Made by a program: the position numbers and the translations under genes. From an uncultured Acidobacteriaceae bacterium (GTDB lineage Bacteria; Acidobacteriota; Terriglobia; Terriglobales; Acidobacteriaceae), in contig CAIVDV010000083.1 of NCBI GenBank assembly GCA_903904755.1, positions 1-50,504 of the forward strand: a DNA stretch of 50,504 nt, in the 5' to 3' direction. The notes under the pieces were generated by a model, which saw nothing but the letters and a program-made list of their open reading frames with translations, did not search any database and was not told where the DNA came from. Below, piece by piece: positions 35,490 through 44,106 of this stretch (its first letter is position 1; every line of letters starts with the position of its first letter).

Positions 35490-36458
35490 ATGAAAGCCAT
35501 ACAGATTTTTGAGACAGGCGGGCCGGAGGTACTTACTCTGGCCGAGATTCCCACTCCAGAACCGGGCGCGGGGCAGGTGCTGATCCAGGTTGCCGCGACG
35601 GGCGTGAATTTCATTGAGATTTACTTTCGCGAGGGCCGGTACAAGGCTCCTCTGCCGCTGGTGCCGGGCGCTGAGTGTGCGGGTACGGTGGTGGCGGTGG
35701 GCGCGGGCGTGACCACGGTGGCTGTGGGCGACCGGGTGGTGACGGTGAACGCGCTGGGAGCCTACGCCGAGTTTGCGCTGGCACCCGCGGAGAAGGTGGT
35801 CAAGGTTCCTGAGGGAGTGACGCTGGAGCAGGCGGCCGCAGTATTTTTGCAGGGGATGACGGCGCATTATCTGGCGTACTCGACGTTTCCGCTGAAGGCG
35901 GGAGATACGGCGCTGGTTCATGCGGCGGCGGGTGGTGCCGGGCTGCTGCTGACGCAGATTGCCTCGTCGATTGGGGCTCGGGTGATTGCGACGGTCTCGA
36001 CCCCGGCCAAGGCGGAGTTGGCGCGGGCGGCGGGTGCGAGTGATGTGATTCTTTACACCGAAGTTGATTTTGAGGCTGAGGTGAAGCGGCTGACCGAGGG
36101 CAAGGGTGTGGACGTGGTCTACGACTCGGTGGGGCTGACGACCTTTGAAAAGGGATTGCGGTGCCTGCGGCCCAGGGGGTTGATGGCGCTGTTTGGCGGG
36201 TCTTCGGGGGCTGTGCCGCCGTTTGATCTGATTCAACTGAGCACGCTGGGATCGCTGTTTGTGACGCGGCCGACGCTGTGGCACCACATCCAGACGCGGG
36301 CTGAGCTGGAAGAGCGCGCCGGCGCGGTGCTGGGCTGGGTGGCGGAAGGCAAGCTGACGGTTCGCATGGAGCACCGATATGCGCTGAAGGATGCGGCGCA
36401 GGCGCAGATTGATATTGCGAGCCGGAAGACGACGGGCAAGCTGCTGCTGGTGATGTGA
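35490..36458 (+). CDS. qorA: NADPH:quinone oxidoreductase (zinc-independent MDR family)
   Basis: A 322-residue medium-chain dehydrogenase/reductase of the quinone reductase branch. The N-terminal MKAIQIFETGGPEVL and GVNFIEIYFREGRY match quinone oxidoreductases; the nucleotide-binding loop is AAAGGAGLLLTQIA; no structural or catalytic zinc Cys pattern is present. It reduces quinones with NADPH in the cytoplasm. FGGSSGAVPPFDLIQLS is a family signature. The ATG at 35490 has AGGGGA just upstream. It is followed after a short repeat by the sirtuin gene. Confidence 0.92.
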   Translation: MKAIQIFETGGPEVLTLAEIPTPEPGAGQVLIQVAATGVNFIEIYFREGRYKAPLPLVPGAECAGTVVAVGAGVTTVAVGDRVVTVNALGAYAEFALAPAEKVVKVPEGVTLEQAAAVFLQGMTAHYLAYSTFPLKAGDTALVHAAAGGAGLLLTQIASSIGARVIATVSTPAKAELARAAGASDVILYTEVDFEAEVKRLTEGKGVDVVYDSVGLTTFEKGLRCLRPRGLMALFGGSSGAVPPFDLIQLSTLGSLFVTRPTLWHHIQTRAELEERAGAVLGWVAEGKLTVRMEHRYALKDAAQAQIDIASRKTTGKLLLVM

Positions 36459-36462
36459 GAGA

Positions 36463-36494
36463 GGGGTCAGGGATCAGGGTTCAGGGGTCAGGGA
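36463..36494. repeat. Short imperfect GGGGTCAGGGA repeats
   Basis: GGGGTCAGGGA occurs twice with TCAGGGT between; similar GGGGTCAGG pieces occur near 39556 and 23837. They lie in the 48-bp spacer before the sirtuin gene. Confidence 0.7.
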
Positions 36495-36506
36495 TGGGGT
36501 GTAAGA

Positions 36507-37229
36507 GTGCTTGAGATTGGGGCTGAGGACCGGGTATTTGTGCTGACCGGGGCAGGGGTGAGCGCGGAGAGCGGGCTGCCCACGTTCCGAGCGAGCGACG
36601 GGTTGTGGGAAGGGCACCGGGTGGAGGATGTTTGCACGCCGGAGGCATGGGAGCGCAATCCAGGGCTGGTGTGGGAGTTCTATTCGGCACGGCGTGCGGC
36701 GGCTGAGCGGGCAGAGCCGAATGCCGGGCACCGGGCGCTGGCGGCGCTGGAGCGGCGATTGGGCGACCGTCTCCTCCTGTGTACGCAGAATGTCGACGAC
36801 CTGCATGAGAAGGCGGGCAGCGGCGCGGATGACCCGAGCCGGCTGGTACACATGCATGGGGAGCTGTTTGTCTCGCGCTGCTCGGCGGATTGCGGACGGC
36901 CGCCGTTTTTGGATCATGCGCTGTATCCGGAATTTTCCCGCATTGCCCGGTGCGCGTGCGGGGCGCTGGTGAGGCCGCACATTGTGTGGTTTGGGGAGAT
37001 GCCTTTGGGGATGGACCGGATTTATGAGGAGATAGACCAGGCCACGGTGATGCTGGTCGTGGGGACCTCCGGGGCGGTGTATCCGGCGGCGAACTTTGTG
37101 GATTGGGCGCGGCGGAAGGGCGCGCGGACGTTGTACGTGGGGCCGGAAGCGCCGCTGAATGCGGGGAAGTTCAGCGAAGTGGTGCTGGGCAAGGCGGGTG
37201 AGACGCTGCCCAGCTACCTGGGGGTGTAA
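36507..37229 (+). CDS. cobB: NAD-dependent deacylase (sirtuin, class III-like)
   Basis: A 240-residue Sir2-family enzyme, which removes acyl groups from lysines using NAD. Motifs in order are LTGAGVSAESGLPTFR (NAD), TQNVDDLHE, HMHG with the catalytic His, and zinc Cys residues in RCSADCGRP and RCACGAL, then GTSGAVYPA. EFYSARRAAAER carries the Tyr and Arg two turns apart that in SIRT5 and E. coli CobB recognise succinyl/malonyl groups. In other bacteria CobB reactivates acetylated acetyl-CoA synthetase; the acs copy in this window keeps the target lysine motif. GTG at 36507 is the start; only a weak G-rich Shine-Dalgarno precedes it. Confidence 0.93.
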   Translation: MLEIGAEDRVFVLTGAGVSAESGLPTFRASDGLWEGHRVEDVCTPEAWERNPGLVWEFYSARRAAAERAEPNAGHRALAALERRLGDRLLLCTQNVDDLHEKAGSGADDPSRLVHMHGELFVSRCSADCGRPPFLDHALYPEFSRIARCACGALVRPHIVWFGEMPLGMDRIYEEIDQATVMLVVGTSGAVYPAANFVDWARRKGARTLYVGPEAPLNAGKFSEVVLGKAGETLPSYLGV

Positions 37230-37239
37230 AGCTACCAGA

Positions 37240-37938
37240 TTAATCCTGTTTTCCAGCGAGGCCGTTGTACAGGACACCCCCGAGAACGCCGCCAAGAAGC
37301 GGTGCAACCCAGAAAAGCCAGAGCTGTGAGATTGCCCATCCACCGACAAAGATGGCCTGGCCGGTGCTGCGCGCCGGATTGACCGAGGTGTTGGTGATGG
37401 GGATGCTGATGAGGTGAATGAGGGTGAGGCAGAGGCCGATGGCGATGGGAGCGAAGCCTTTGGGGGCTCGGGCATCTGTGGAACCCATGATTACCAGGAG
37501 GAAGAAGGCGGTAAGAACTGCTTCAGCGACGAAGCAGGCCACAAGGGAGTAGCCGCCGGGTGAGTGAGGGCCGTAGCCGTTGGAGGCGAATCCTGTTGCG
37601 GTCGAGAAGCCGTCTTTGCCGCTGGCGATGATGAAGAGAAGGCCAGCTCCGATGAAAGCGCCGAGGACCTGGGCGATGATGTACGGCAGCGCTTCCCTGG
37701 CGGGGAAGCGCTTGCCAGCGACCAGGCCGGCAGTTACGGCGGGGTTGAGATGGCAGCCGGAGATGTGTCCTATGGCGTATGCCATGGTGAGGACGGTGAG
37801 TCCAAAAGCCAGGGCAACGCCGGCGAAACCGATTCCGAGGCCGGGGAAGGCGGCGGCAAAGATTGCGCTGCCGCAACCGCCGAAGACGAGCCAGAAGGTG
37901 CCGAAGCACTCTGCCAGCGAGCGTTTGAAGAGTGACAT
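37240..37938 (-). CDS. aqpZ: Aquaporin Z-like water channel
   Basis: A 232-residue MIP-family channel with six hydrophobic helices and both NPA half-helices: [13 protein letters not shown] and [14 protein letters not shown]. The N-terminal [20 protein letters not shown] and the residues around [19 protein letters not shown] match AqpZ rather than GlpF, so water is the likely substrate. The ATG at 37938 has AAGGAG nine bases upstream. Convergent with the sirtuin gene, with ten bases between stops. Confidence 0.95.
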   Translation of the reverse strand: MSLFKRSLAECFGTFWLVFGGCGSAIFAAAFPGLGIGFAGVALAFGLTVLTMAYAIGHISGCHLNPAVTAGLVAGKRFPAREALPYIIAQVLGAFIGAGLLFIIASGKDGFSTATGFASNGYGPHSPGGYSLVACFVAEAVLTAFFLLVIMGSTDARAPKGFAPIAIGLCLTLIHLISIPITNTSVNPARSTGQAIFVGGWAISQLWLFWVAPLLGGVLGGVLYNGLAGKQD

Positions 37939-38085
37939 GGTGGGATCTCCTTGCAACGAGAAAATGTAGCGGTGAGCGCAGCAGGGGAACCGGCTACGCG
38001 GGCAAACCATACAGGAGCAAGGGGTTGGGGTGCAAGGAAAAAGGCTCGGCCGGTGGGCTGACGATTCGTTTTGGGCGGGGAGGCT

Positions 38086-39540
38086 TCAGTCGATGGTGTA
38101 AAAGGCGGACATGAAGCGGTAGTACTCCCAGAGATCGACCTTGGAGCTCATCTCGTAGGTGGCGTGCATGGAGAGCAGGGGGATGCCGATATCCAGGACC
38201 TCCATGTTTCGCTGGGAGAGGAAGCCGCCGATGGTGCCTCCGCCGCCGACATCGACGCGTGGGGTCTGGGTTTGCCAGGGGATGGAGTTGGCGTCGAGGA
38301 GATGGAGGACGCGGGCGGTGAACTCGGAGTTGGGGTCGAAGCCTGCGCCGTACTTTTTGATGGTGACGCCGTAGCCGACGATCGCGGAGTTGGAGGCCTC
38401 AGAGTTGCCGGGGAAGATTGGGTTTACGCCGTCGTTGGTGTCGGCCGAGAGGACGAGCGTGGCGGCCTGGGCGTTGCGGACATCAAGGGCGGAGGCTGGC
38501 TTTCCGGAAGCGGCCTGGGATTGGGCGTCGAGCAGGGCGGTGAAGGCGGAGTCGAGGAAGTCGGATCCTGCGCCGGTGTTGTTGTCGGAGCCGACCTCTT
38601 CAAAGTTGGTGATGTAGGCGAAGGCGGTTTTCCCCGGCGTTCCTTTGAGGTCGAGCAGGGCGCGGGTTGCGGTGTAGGCGGAGAGCTTGTCGTCCTGTCC
38701 CCATGAGCCGGTGAGGCCAAGGTCGAAGCCCACGTCGGCGGGCTGGGTGGCGGGGACGAGCTCAAGTTCGGCAGCGACGAGGTCTTCGTCGTGGATTTTG
38801 TAGCGGGAGCGGAGAAGGGCCATGACTTCGTCGGCGACGGTGTCTTTTTCGCCGGGGATGGATCCGACGACTGGGGTCATTTCTTCGCCGCCGAGAACCT
38901 CAGTGTAAGTGCGGGTGCGGAGGAGCTTGTCGGAGTGGGGAGCGGCGTCGGGGATGACGAAGACGGGGTCACCGGGGTGGAAGCCGATGTTGATCTCGAG
39001 GTGGCGGCCATCCACGGTGTCGATGTGGCCGACCAGGGCGAGGGGAAGGTTGGCCCACTGGTAGCGCTTGAGACCGCCGTAGGGGATGGTCTTGAGGATT
39101 GCGACAGAGCCGGGGGCGTTGAGGACGGGGCGGGATTTGAGGTTGATGTGGGGCGAGTCCTGGTGGGCGGCAACCATGCGCGAGCCGGAGGCGATGGGAT
39201 TGGAGCCGATGACGGCATAGAGAGTGGCGCGGCCACGGTTGCTGAGGATAAGGCGCGCGCCGGGCTTGACCTGGGCGGGGGAAGTGAAGTCCTGGAATCC
39301 GGCGGCAGCGGCGAGGTGGGAGAGCTCGCGGGCAGAGAGCGCTGCGGACTTGGCGTGGCGGAGATAGTCCTTGTAGGGATCCGAGAAGCGGAAGACCTGT
39401 TCGCGCTGGGCGGCGGAGAGGGTGAGCCATGCGGATTTGGGTGCGACGCGGCCGTCGGGGTTCGCCGCGGGGTCCTGGGCGTGGGCAAGAGTGGGCAGGA
39501 GGAGCAGGGCGGCGAGAGCGAGGGAGCGGCGGAGCATCAT
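38086..39540 (-). CDS. M18 family aminopeptidase with signal peptide
   Basis: A 484-residue zinc aminopeptidase of family M18 (aspartyl aminopeptidase-like, removing N-terminal acidic residues). Metal and catalytic motifs: VAAHQDSPHINLKSRP (His-x-Asp region), GQDDKLSAYTA (Asp), ITNFEEVGSDNN (Glu pair) and LLSMHATYEMSS (C-terminal His). The N-terminus is a typical signal peptide (MLRRSLALAALLLLPTLAHAQ), unlike the cytosolic enzymes best known in this family. TPRVDVGGGGTIGGFLS is intact. An exported M18 enzyme would serve peptide scavenging in the periplasm. Start chosen at the first of two adjacent ATG codons. Confidence 0.92.
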   Translation of the reverse strand: MMLRRSLALAALLLLPTLAHAQDPAANPDGRVAPKSAWLTLSAAQREQVFRFSDPYKDYLRHAKSAALSARELSHLAAAAGFQDFTSPAQVKPGARLILSNRGRATLYAVIGSNPIASGSRMVAAHQDSPHINLKSRPVLNAPGSVAILKTIPYGGLKRYQWANLPLALVGHIDTVDGRHLEINIGFHPGDPVFVIPDAAPHSDKLLRTRTYTEVLGGEEMTPVVGSIPGEKDTVADEVMALLRSRYKIHDEDLVAAELELVPATQPADVGFDLGLTGSWGQDDKLSAYTATRALLDLKGTPGKTAFAYITNFEEVGSDNNTGAGSDFLDSAFTALLDAQSQAASGKPASALDVRNAQAATLVLSADTNDGVNPIFPGNSEASNSAIVGYGVTIKKYGAGFDPNSEFTARVLHLLDANSIPWQTQTPRVDVGGGGTIGGFLSQRNMEVLDIGIPLLSMHATYEMSSKVDLWEYYRFMSAFYTID

Positions 39541-39664
39541 GAGATAGAGGGTACAACAGGGGTCAGGAATCAGGGGTTAGGTATCCGGCGGCAGGGTGAG
39601 ATTTCCGATGGGGCCGAACTGCGCTGGACTGGGGTGTGTGGGGACTCGGATCGTCAGAGGATTT

Positions 39665-39690
39665 CCCGGTCCCAGGGGCATGGGACCGGG
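39665..39690. repeat. 10-bp perfect hairpin downstream of the TonB receptor
   Basis: CCCGGTCCCA and TGGGACCGGG enclose GGGGCA. It lies 49 bases after the stop of the receptor gene (minus strand) but lacks a T-tract on either side, so it is either a weak terminator or an interspersed hairpin of the kind found at 26.1-26.4 kb. Confidence 0.6.
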
Positions 39691-39738
39691 GGCGACCAGG
39701 ACGATATCTTCCTAGTGTCTTCAAATCAGAAGATGATG

Positions 39739-42027
39739 CTAAAAGTGAAAGCGATACTTTAACTGTGCGGAGAGCTGTCGCGGGTCGTTGTCGTGGAATC
39801 CGCCGATGGTGACGGAGTTGTCGAGCAGGACGCGGTGGTTGGTGACGTTGAGAATGGAGGCGGTGAAGTGCCAGTTTTCGCCGAAGCTGTGGCCACCGGA
39901 GAGGTCGAAGGTGGTGTGGACGGGGAGGTAGTTGCCGTTCCATGGACCCTGGTTGGCGCCGGCGAGTCCGTTGGTGAATCCGGAGCCGTAGTAGACGTTT
40001 GTGGAGATCCAGGTGGAGCGGGGCAGGTTGGCGGTGAAGCCGGTGTTGAGGGTGTTGCGCTGATCGTGGTCAACGGGGCCGTAGCTGAAGTCGCCGGCGG
40101 TGCAGGCGGGGTCTCCGGGGATGGAGCAGGTGAATCCGCCGAGGATGTTGCCGCGCTGTTCGGCTATCTGGTTGGCGTAGGTGAGGTGGAACTGGCCGAG
40201 GCGGGCGAGCTGGGGTGAGCGGAGGGTGAGCTCCCAGGAGCGGACCAGTGCGCCGTCGACGGCGATGGGGAAGTACATGTTGGATTCGCCGAGGTTGGAG
40301 TGGTCAAGGAAGTTGTTGACGCGGTTTTTGGAGTTGGCGACGTCGAGGAGCCAGCCGCGGAAGGGGATTTGGATGCCGAACTGGTGCTCTTCGTCGCGCT
40401 CGGAGGGGAGCGGGGTGAAGGTGTTCTCTCCGCCACCGAGGGATGTGGCGTAGTTGAGGACGGAGCTGGAGACGGTGAGGATGGGGGCAGGCTGGAAGAA
40501 GTGGCCGTAGTAGCCGCGTAGGACCCAGTTGAGGCGCGGAATCTGCAAGGTTGCGCCAAGGCGGGGGTAGATGGCGGTTTCGTTGAGGGTGGAGCGATAG
40601 AAGCTGAAGCGCTGGCCGGCGATGAGGGTTATGTAGCGGCCGAGCCGGAGATGGTCTGCGAGGTAGAACTCGACGAGGCCGGCGTTGGCGGTGGCCGAGG
40701 TGTTGGGCTGGGAGGTTGCTGAGCCATCGTTGACCAGGGTGCCGAAGAGGTCGTTTTCGTGCTGAAAGAAGCTGTAAAAGCCACCGGAGAGGTTGTTGGG
40801 GCCGCGCTCGATGCGGAGGTCCCCCTGCCCGCCGAGGTAGTTGGAGGCCTGGTGCCAGGTGGTGGCGACGGGCAGGTCGTGGGGGTCGGAGTCGTAGTTG
40901 GACAGGTTGATGTGGAGGAACGGGGCGAGTTCGAGTACGGTGCGGGGGGAGAGGGTGCGGACCCAGTTGGCGAGGAGGAAGCCGTCGCGCTCGGACTGGG
41001 CATCGCGCAGGCCATAGGAGTTGTAGTAGTCAGCCTGCTGCTGCCAGTCGTTTGGGTTGGGGTCAAAGGGGACCTGGAAGTGGTCGTTGCGGAGCTGGGC
41101 GTTGAGCCGGAACTGGTCGCGGGGTGTCTGGTTGCGGATGACGGAGAGAAAGCCGCTCTCGGAGTTGGTGCGGTCGTGGATGGCGGCCGCGACCGGGGTG
41201 GCGAGGCCAAGGTTGGAGCGGGAGCCGGTGGCCGAGGCGTACCAGGCGGAGCGCTGGGAGTGGTCGCCGAGGGAGAGCTGGCTTTCGAAGCTGGCGAAGT
41301 TGCCGGCGGAGAAACGGGCTTCGCCCTGGCGGTCACGCTCAAAGCCGGAGCGGGGGAGGACGTTGAAGACCCCGTAGGTGCGGTCGCCGAGGTCGGCTGA
41401 GTACGATCCGCGGTCGATTTCTAGCTGGTCGATGTCTTTGGGGTCGATTTGGGGGCCGACGTTGGAGGCGATTTTGGTATTGGGGATGGCCACGCCGTCG
41501 ATGAGCCAGGTGGTTTGGTGGCCGCCGCGCAGGTGGAGCATGTCGTGTGTCATGTAGGAGCCGGGGACGTAGTCGGTGACCATGGTCATGCCGAGGGTAC
41601 GGTCTGCGCCGGGTGTTTCCTCTATGAGGGCGCGACTGACGAGGGTGGTGGAGGTGACCGAGTCGGTTTGCGTGGGTGCTGAGACCTGGACGCTGGCGGA
41701 GACCGGGGAGATGGCGAGGGGGATGTGGAGGACGGGGCTGGCGCCGGCGAGGACGGTAACGGCCTGGAGGCTGGGGGCAAAGCCCGGTGCCACGACCTGG
41801 ATGCGGTAGTCTCCGATGGGTACGGTGGGGAACTGGAAGCTGCCGTCTGGGCCGGTGGTGACGTTGAAGGCAAGGGCTGAGCCGGCGGCTGAAAGGGTGA
41901 CCTGAGCGCCGGAGACCGGGAAGTGCTGGGGATCGTGCACGATGCCGCGGACGGTGGTGAGCGTGGCAGAGAAGGCCGGGAGTACGAGAAAGATGAGGAA
42001 GAAAGACAGGAACTTGGGAAGACGCAC
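39739..42027 (-). CDS. TonB-dependent outer-membrane receptor with N-terminal regulatory-like domain
   Basis: A 762-residue outer-membrane protein. Signal peptide FLSFFLIFLVLPAFSA; residues ~25-110 form a carboxypeptidase-regulatory-like beta sandwich (VRGIVHDPQHFPVSGAQVTL, GDYRIQVVAPGF); residues ~120-230 are the plug (MTHDMLHLRGGHQTTWLIDG and IDQLEIDRGSYSADLG); the rest is a beta barrel ending in the usual terminal aromatic (LKYRFHF). Such receptors import scarce compounds using TonB energy. A Cys/His-rich exported protein is encoded 90 bases upstream on the same strand; if it binds metal, the substrate might be a metal or metal chelate. I cannot name the substrate. Confidence 0.93.
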   Translation of the reverse strand: MRLPKFLSFFLIFLVLPAFSATLTTVRGIVHDPQHFPVSGAQVTLSAAGSALAFNVTTGPDGSFQFPTVPIGDYRIQVVAPGFAPSLQAVTVLAGASPVLHIPLAISPVSASVQVSAPTQTDSVTSTTLVSRALIEETPGADRTLGMTMVTDYVPGSYMTHDMLHLRGGHQTTWLIDGVAIPNTKIASNVGPQIDPKDIDQLEIDRGSYSADLGDRTYGVFNVLPRSGFERDRQGEARFSAGNFASFESQLSLGDHSQRSAWYASATGSRSNLGLATPVAAAIHDRTNSESGFLSVIRNQTPRDQFRLNAQLRNDHFQVPFDPNPNDWQQQADYYNSYGLRDAQSERDGFLLANWVRTLSPRTVLELAPFLHINLSNYDSDPHDLPVATTWHQASNYLGGQGDLRIERGPNNLSGGFYSFFQHENDLFGTLVNDGSATSQPNTSATANAGLVEFYLADHLRLGRYITLIAGQRFSFYRSTLNETAIYPRLGATLQIPRLNWVLRGYYGHFFQPAPILTVSSSVLNYATSLGGGENTFTPLPSERDEEHQFGIQIPFRGWLLDVANSKNRVNNFLDHSNLGESNMYFPIAVDGALVRSWELTLRSPQLARLGQFHLTYANQIAEQRGNILGGFTCSIPGDPACTAGDFSYGPVDHDQRNTLNTGFTANLPRSTWISTNVYYGSGFTNGLAGANQGPWNGNYLPVHTTFDLSGGHSFGENWHFTASILNVTNHRVLLDNSVTIGGFHDNDPRQLSAQLKYRFHF

Positions 42028-42117
42028 GGGCGGTTCTCTCCTGATAGGTTGGCGCGTGATAGCGCAGAAAGACGGACTGCGGCCAGGTGCGAAGGTGCGC
42101 CGTGCCGGAGGATGGTC

Positions 42118-42534
42118 TTAGAGGAGAGAGAGGGCGGGAGGGCCGCGTTTGGGCCAGGTGCGGCGTGCGCTGACGAGGGCGGCCATGGCGGAGGCCTGCG
42201 GGGTGCGGCGCTCCACGAGGAGGGTGGAGAGTTGGGCCGGGGAGTGAACGAGGGCCGCGGACTGGGAGACCGAAGATGCCAGGTTCTGCGGATAGCAGGG
42301 GCAGCAGGAGGGGGCGGTGAGGATTGTTTCGCCTGAGGAGCTGGCCAGCATGGCGCGCATTTGGTCGGCACTCATGCGGCAATGGTGCTTGCCGTTGCGC
42401 CGGCAGCAGGCGGGGAGGTTGGATTCGTCGTCGGCAGCCTTCCAGACGCGCGTAAGGGCACCGGCCGGCAGGGCACTGAGTGCCGGAGCGAGGCCGATGA
42501 CGAGCCCGAGGAAGAGGGAAAGAAGACGCTTCAT
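42118..42534 (-). CDS. Exported Cys/His-rich small protein
   Basis: A 138-residue protein with a signal peptide (LLSLFLGLVIGLAPALSALPAGA) and a cluster of possible metal ligands: ACCRRNGKHHCRM followed about 27 residues later by SCCPCYPQ, six Cys and two adjacent His in all. The C-terminal third (LSTLLVERRTPQASAMAALV) is plain. I do not recognise a named family. Position directly before the TonB-dependent receptor gene, same strand, 90-base gap, suggests joint expression and perhaps metal or redox-related uptake; this is inference. Start ATG at 42534 is the first Met of the signal peptide; a longer open frame upstream is antisense of the homoserine dehydrogenase gene. Confidence 0.8.
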   Translation of the reverse strand: MKRLLSLFLGLVIGLAPALSALPAGALTRVWKAADDESNLPACCRRNGKHHCRMSADQMRAMLASSSGETILTAPSCCPCYPQNLASSVSQSAALVHSPAQLSTLLVERRTPQASAMAALVSARRTWPKRGPPALSLL

Positions 42535-42680
42535 CCGTTTGTATCGTACATGATTGCGTGGATTTGATGGCAGGCGGCAGGGTGACTGGCGGTTGGCAGC
42601 GGGTAGAATGGAGAGCATAGTTGGCCGATGCTGCCCCTGAGGGCGGCCACCGAATCCCAGGAAATGAAAAGGTAGAGCCT

Positions 42681-43964
42681 GTGCCCGAGAATGAGAGCCT
42701 GTCCCCGCGTACAAAGGGAAGCAATCCGCTTCGCATAGCCCTGTTTGGCTTTGGCACCGTTGGCAGTTCGGCGGCGCGGATATTGCTGGAGTCGCAGCCC
42801 GAGGGATTGAAGCTGACGCATGTGGCCAACCGCGGGGTGGCGCGGAAAAAGGCGGACTGGGTTCCTTCGGATGTGGTTTGGACCGAGGAGTTTGACGCGG
42901 TGCTGGATTCGCCGGATGTGGATGTGGTGGTGGAGCTGGCGGGCGGACTGGAGCCGGCTGGGACCTGGGTGCGGAAGGCTCTGGCAACGGGCAAGAGCGT
43001 GGTGACCGCGAACAAGAAGCTGATTGCGTACCACGGGATTGAGCTGGAAAAGCTGGCGGCTGCGCATGGTGGGCATCTGCTGTATGGCGCGGCGGTGGCG
43101 GGCGGAATTCCGGTGATTCCGGGTATTGAGCACGGGTTGGCCGGCGACCGGTTTGACCGGGTTGAGGGGATTTTGAACGGGACCTGCAACTTCATCCTGA
43201 GCAAGATGGAGCAGGGCGCGGAGTACGCCCCGGTACTGGCGGAGGCGCAGGCGCGCGGCTATGCCGAGGCGAATCCGAGCGAGGATGTGGACGGGTTTGA
43301 TGCGCGGGCGAAGCTGTCGATTCTGATGCGGTTGGCGCTGAAGGCGGAAGTGAATCCCGAGGCGATAGAGACGCGGCCGATTACGCAGGTGGCGGCGATT
43401 GATTTTGGGTATGCGAAGGATTTGAATTGCACGATTCGGCAGATTGCGCGGGCGGAGCGTGTGGATGGGCACCTGGCTGCGACTGTGGGGCCGATGCTGG
43501 TTCCTCTGCAGAGCCCGCTGGCGTGGTCGAAGGGCACCGAGAACATGGTGATGACGACCGGGCACTATGGTGGCGAGGTGGTTTTCAGCGGCCATGGGGC
43601 GGGTGGGCATCCGACGGCGGTGGCAGTGGTGAGCGACCTGGTGAACCTGGCGCATGGGTCGAAGCGGATTGAGGTGGCGAGCGCGCCGGCGACGATAACG
43701 ACAGAGCTGGAAGTGCCGCACTATATTCGTTTCCTGGTGAACGACCGGCCGGGAATTGTGGCGAGGATTGCGACGCTGCTGGCGACGGAGAAGATCAACC
43801 TGAACGCGATTTTGCAGAAGCCGAATTTTCCGCTGGACCGGTTGCCGTTTGTGATTACGGTAGAGCCGTGCCGGACGAGCGCGCTGCGGAGGGCACTGGC
43901 GGAGATTGGGAAGATGGAGTGCCTGCTGGAGCTGCCGCTGGATATGCAGATTCTGGAGAAGTAA
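42681..43964 (+). CDS. hom: Homoserine dehydrogenase with ACT domain
   Basis: A 427-residue NAD(P)-dependent enzyme reducing aspartate semialdehyde to homoserine for threonine and methionine synthesis. The nucleotide loop is IALFGFGTVGSSAA; VVELAGGLEPA, TANKKLIAYHG, LYGAAVAGGIPVI and GILNGTCNFILS are family motifs; catalytic Asp and Lys lie in EDVDGFDARAKLSIL. Residues ~350-425 are a C-terminal ACT domain (HYIRFLVNDRPGIVARIA), usually the site of threonine feedback. GTG at 42681 with AAAAGG ten bases upstream is the preferred start; TTG at 42621 in the same frame is possible. A terminator follows. Confidence 0.94.
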   Translation: MPENESLSPRTKGSNPLRIALFGFGTVGSSAARILLESQPEGLKLTHVANRGVARKKADWVPSDVVWTEEFDAVLDSPDVDVVVELAGGLEPAGTWVRKALATGKSVVTANKKLIAYHGIELEKLAAAHGGHLLYGAAVAGGIPVIPGIEHGLAGDRFDRVEGILNGTCNFILSKMEQGAEYAPVLAEAQARGYAEANPSEDVDGFDARAKLSILMRLALKAEVNPEAIETRPITQVAAIDFGYAKDLNCTIRQIARAERVDGHLAATVGPMLVPLQSPLAWSKGTENMVMTTGHYGGEVVFSGHGAGGHPTAVAVVSDLVNLAHGSKRIEVASAPATITTELEVPHYIRFLVNDRPGIVARIATLLATEKINLNAILQKPNFPLDRLPFVITVEPCRTSALRRALAEIGKMECLLELPLDMQILEK

Positions 43965-43987
43965 GTCAGGGAGTAATTTTGTAAGAG

Positions 43988-44020
43988 GCCCTGTTTCGCG
44001 GTAAGCGGAGCAGGGCTTTT
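43988..44020 (+). terminator. Rho-independent terminator after hom
   Basis: GCCCTG and CAGGGC, with an inner partial CGC/GCG pairing, are followed by TTTT. It starts 24 bases after the hom stop. Confidence 0.75.
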
Positions 44021-44057
44021 GCATGTAAGTGCTTGATTGTTTGGATTTTTCTACGGC

Positions 44058-44100
44058 TGTGATGGTTATCACAGACACTTATGGGACTTCTGCCTAGACT
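44058..44100 (+). promoter_or_regulatory. CRP-like site and -10 box upstream of the candidate sRNA
   Basis: TGTGATGGTTATCACA at 44058-44073 is an exact TGTGA-N6-TCACA palindrome, the classic CRP/FNR-family operator. TAGACT at 44095-44100 can serve as -10. If transcription starts at about 44107 the palindrome is centred at -41.5, the standard class II activator position. No good -35 is present, as expected for an activator-dependent promoter. A protein that binds it is not encoded in the window. Confidence 0.55.
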
Positions 44101-44106
44101 CAGTGT

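Noticed and set aside
41339-43204. 621-codon minus-strand frame
   Set aside because: Spans the start of the TonB receptor, the Cys-rich gene and antisense hom; Arg/Pro-rich shadow without any domain.
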